Shown: piece by piece, positions 63,730 to 64,000 of the stretch
Layout: each line of letters opens with the position of its first letter
Numbering within the stretch: the stretch's first letter is position 1
Source: Nothopassalora personata
Lineage: Eukaryota; Ascomycota; Dothideomycetes; Mycosphaerellales; Mycosphaerellaceae
Direction: 5' to 3'
Length of the DNA stretch: 64,000 nucleotides
Assembly (NCBI GenBank): GCA_033816765.1
Contig: CM066289.1
Span: 434,001 to 498,000 of the forward strand
Notes under the pieces: generated by a model
Told to the model about the DNA's origin: nothing
Database searches by the model: none
What the model saw: only the letters and a program-made list of their open reading frames with translations
Position numbers and translations under genes: made by a program

Positions 63730-64000
63730 TGGATGGTCGTACTCTTCGTAGTCTGCTTTGCGATGTGCGTCAGAATTGGTGCGGCGAGTGCTAGTGACGG
63801 ACAACGATGTATGAGAAGGGTTGAAGGAGGTTGACGATGGTGTGGTTGTTGGTTTGTGAAGGAGGGAAGAAGGGCGAGGCGCTTTTTGTATACAATATCA
63901 CACGAAAAGTGGTCACGCGGGCTGCTGCCTCCACAACGGCAGGGGCGCGCTATTGTGACAACAACAGTGAAGGTATGCTTACCGTCTTCAATCGCCTCGT
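63730..64000. other. Upstream region of the PSP1 gene
   Basis: Pyrimidine- and CA-rich on the minus strand near 63805-63880, as in a 5' leader. A missing first exon may start here or beyond the window edge. Confidence 0.45.

Overview
The window looks like nuclear DNA of a filamentous ascomycete, most likely a Dothideomycete (inference from gene style, not from a search). Its genes carry 47-132 bp GT-AG introns and are typical fungal families: PKA regulatory subunit, VMA6, NCL1/Trm4, PPP4R2-like, CRP1/MDG1-like, PSP1 and MFS transporters. The left 17.9 kb shows the signature of repeat-induced point mutation (RIP): CpA/TpG are depleted in favour of TpA, CpG is kept, and transposon reading frames are full of TAG/TAA.

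Layout. 1-17.9 kb is a nest of dead retroelements. Two minus-strand Ty3/Gypsy gag copies lie at 1-2470. A minus-strand Ty1/Copia element (2476-8089) has 247-bp LTRs and the target duplication GATCT. A plus-strand chromodomain Gypsy element (8510-16074) has 195-bp LTRs, target duplication CTAGC/CTAGT, and sits inside a 90-bp tandem array. The integrase of that Gypsy carries a 767-bp insert (12923-13689) with a 12-bp target duplication and an AATC-repeat tail. The insert is not visibly RIP-mutated, so it looks like a younger SINE/LINE-type insertion. Between the chromodomain and the 3' LTR lies a decayed long reading frame on the opposite strand (14529-15572). Another unidentified RIP-damaged region fills 16261-17.9 kb.

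From 17.9 kb the sequence is ordinary gene space: a secreted GPI-anchored-type protein (18739), two uncharacterised proteins (20517, 21604), an LPxELRxEIY F-box-like protein (24390), an SDR (25236, minus) divergent from a PPP4R2-like gene (26676), a 2.8-kb gap with gene debris, a DHA2-type MFS exporter (31196) converging on an alpha-glucoside-type sugar permease (33026), a broken oxoprolinase/hydantoinase pseudogene (34985), a small uncharacterised gene (36861), PKA regulatory subunit (39081, minus), a CBM48 CRP1/MDG1-like protein (42254), a BTB/POZ protein (46984, minus), an NmrA-like protein (49201, minus), a G-patch protein (50847, minus), V-ATPase subunit d (53036, minus), a conserved-looking nuclear protein (54806, minus), NCL1/Trm4 (57040), a decayed Gly-rich gene (about 60.67 kb) and a PSP1-domain protein (61961, minus).

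The genes do not form an obvious pathway cluster. I saw no CRISPR, no defence-island analogue and no secondary-metabolite backbone gene. The least explained items are the antisense frame in the Gypsy element, the un-RIPed insertion inside a RIPed host, and the secreted protein next to the RIP boundary.
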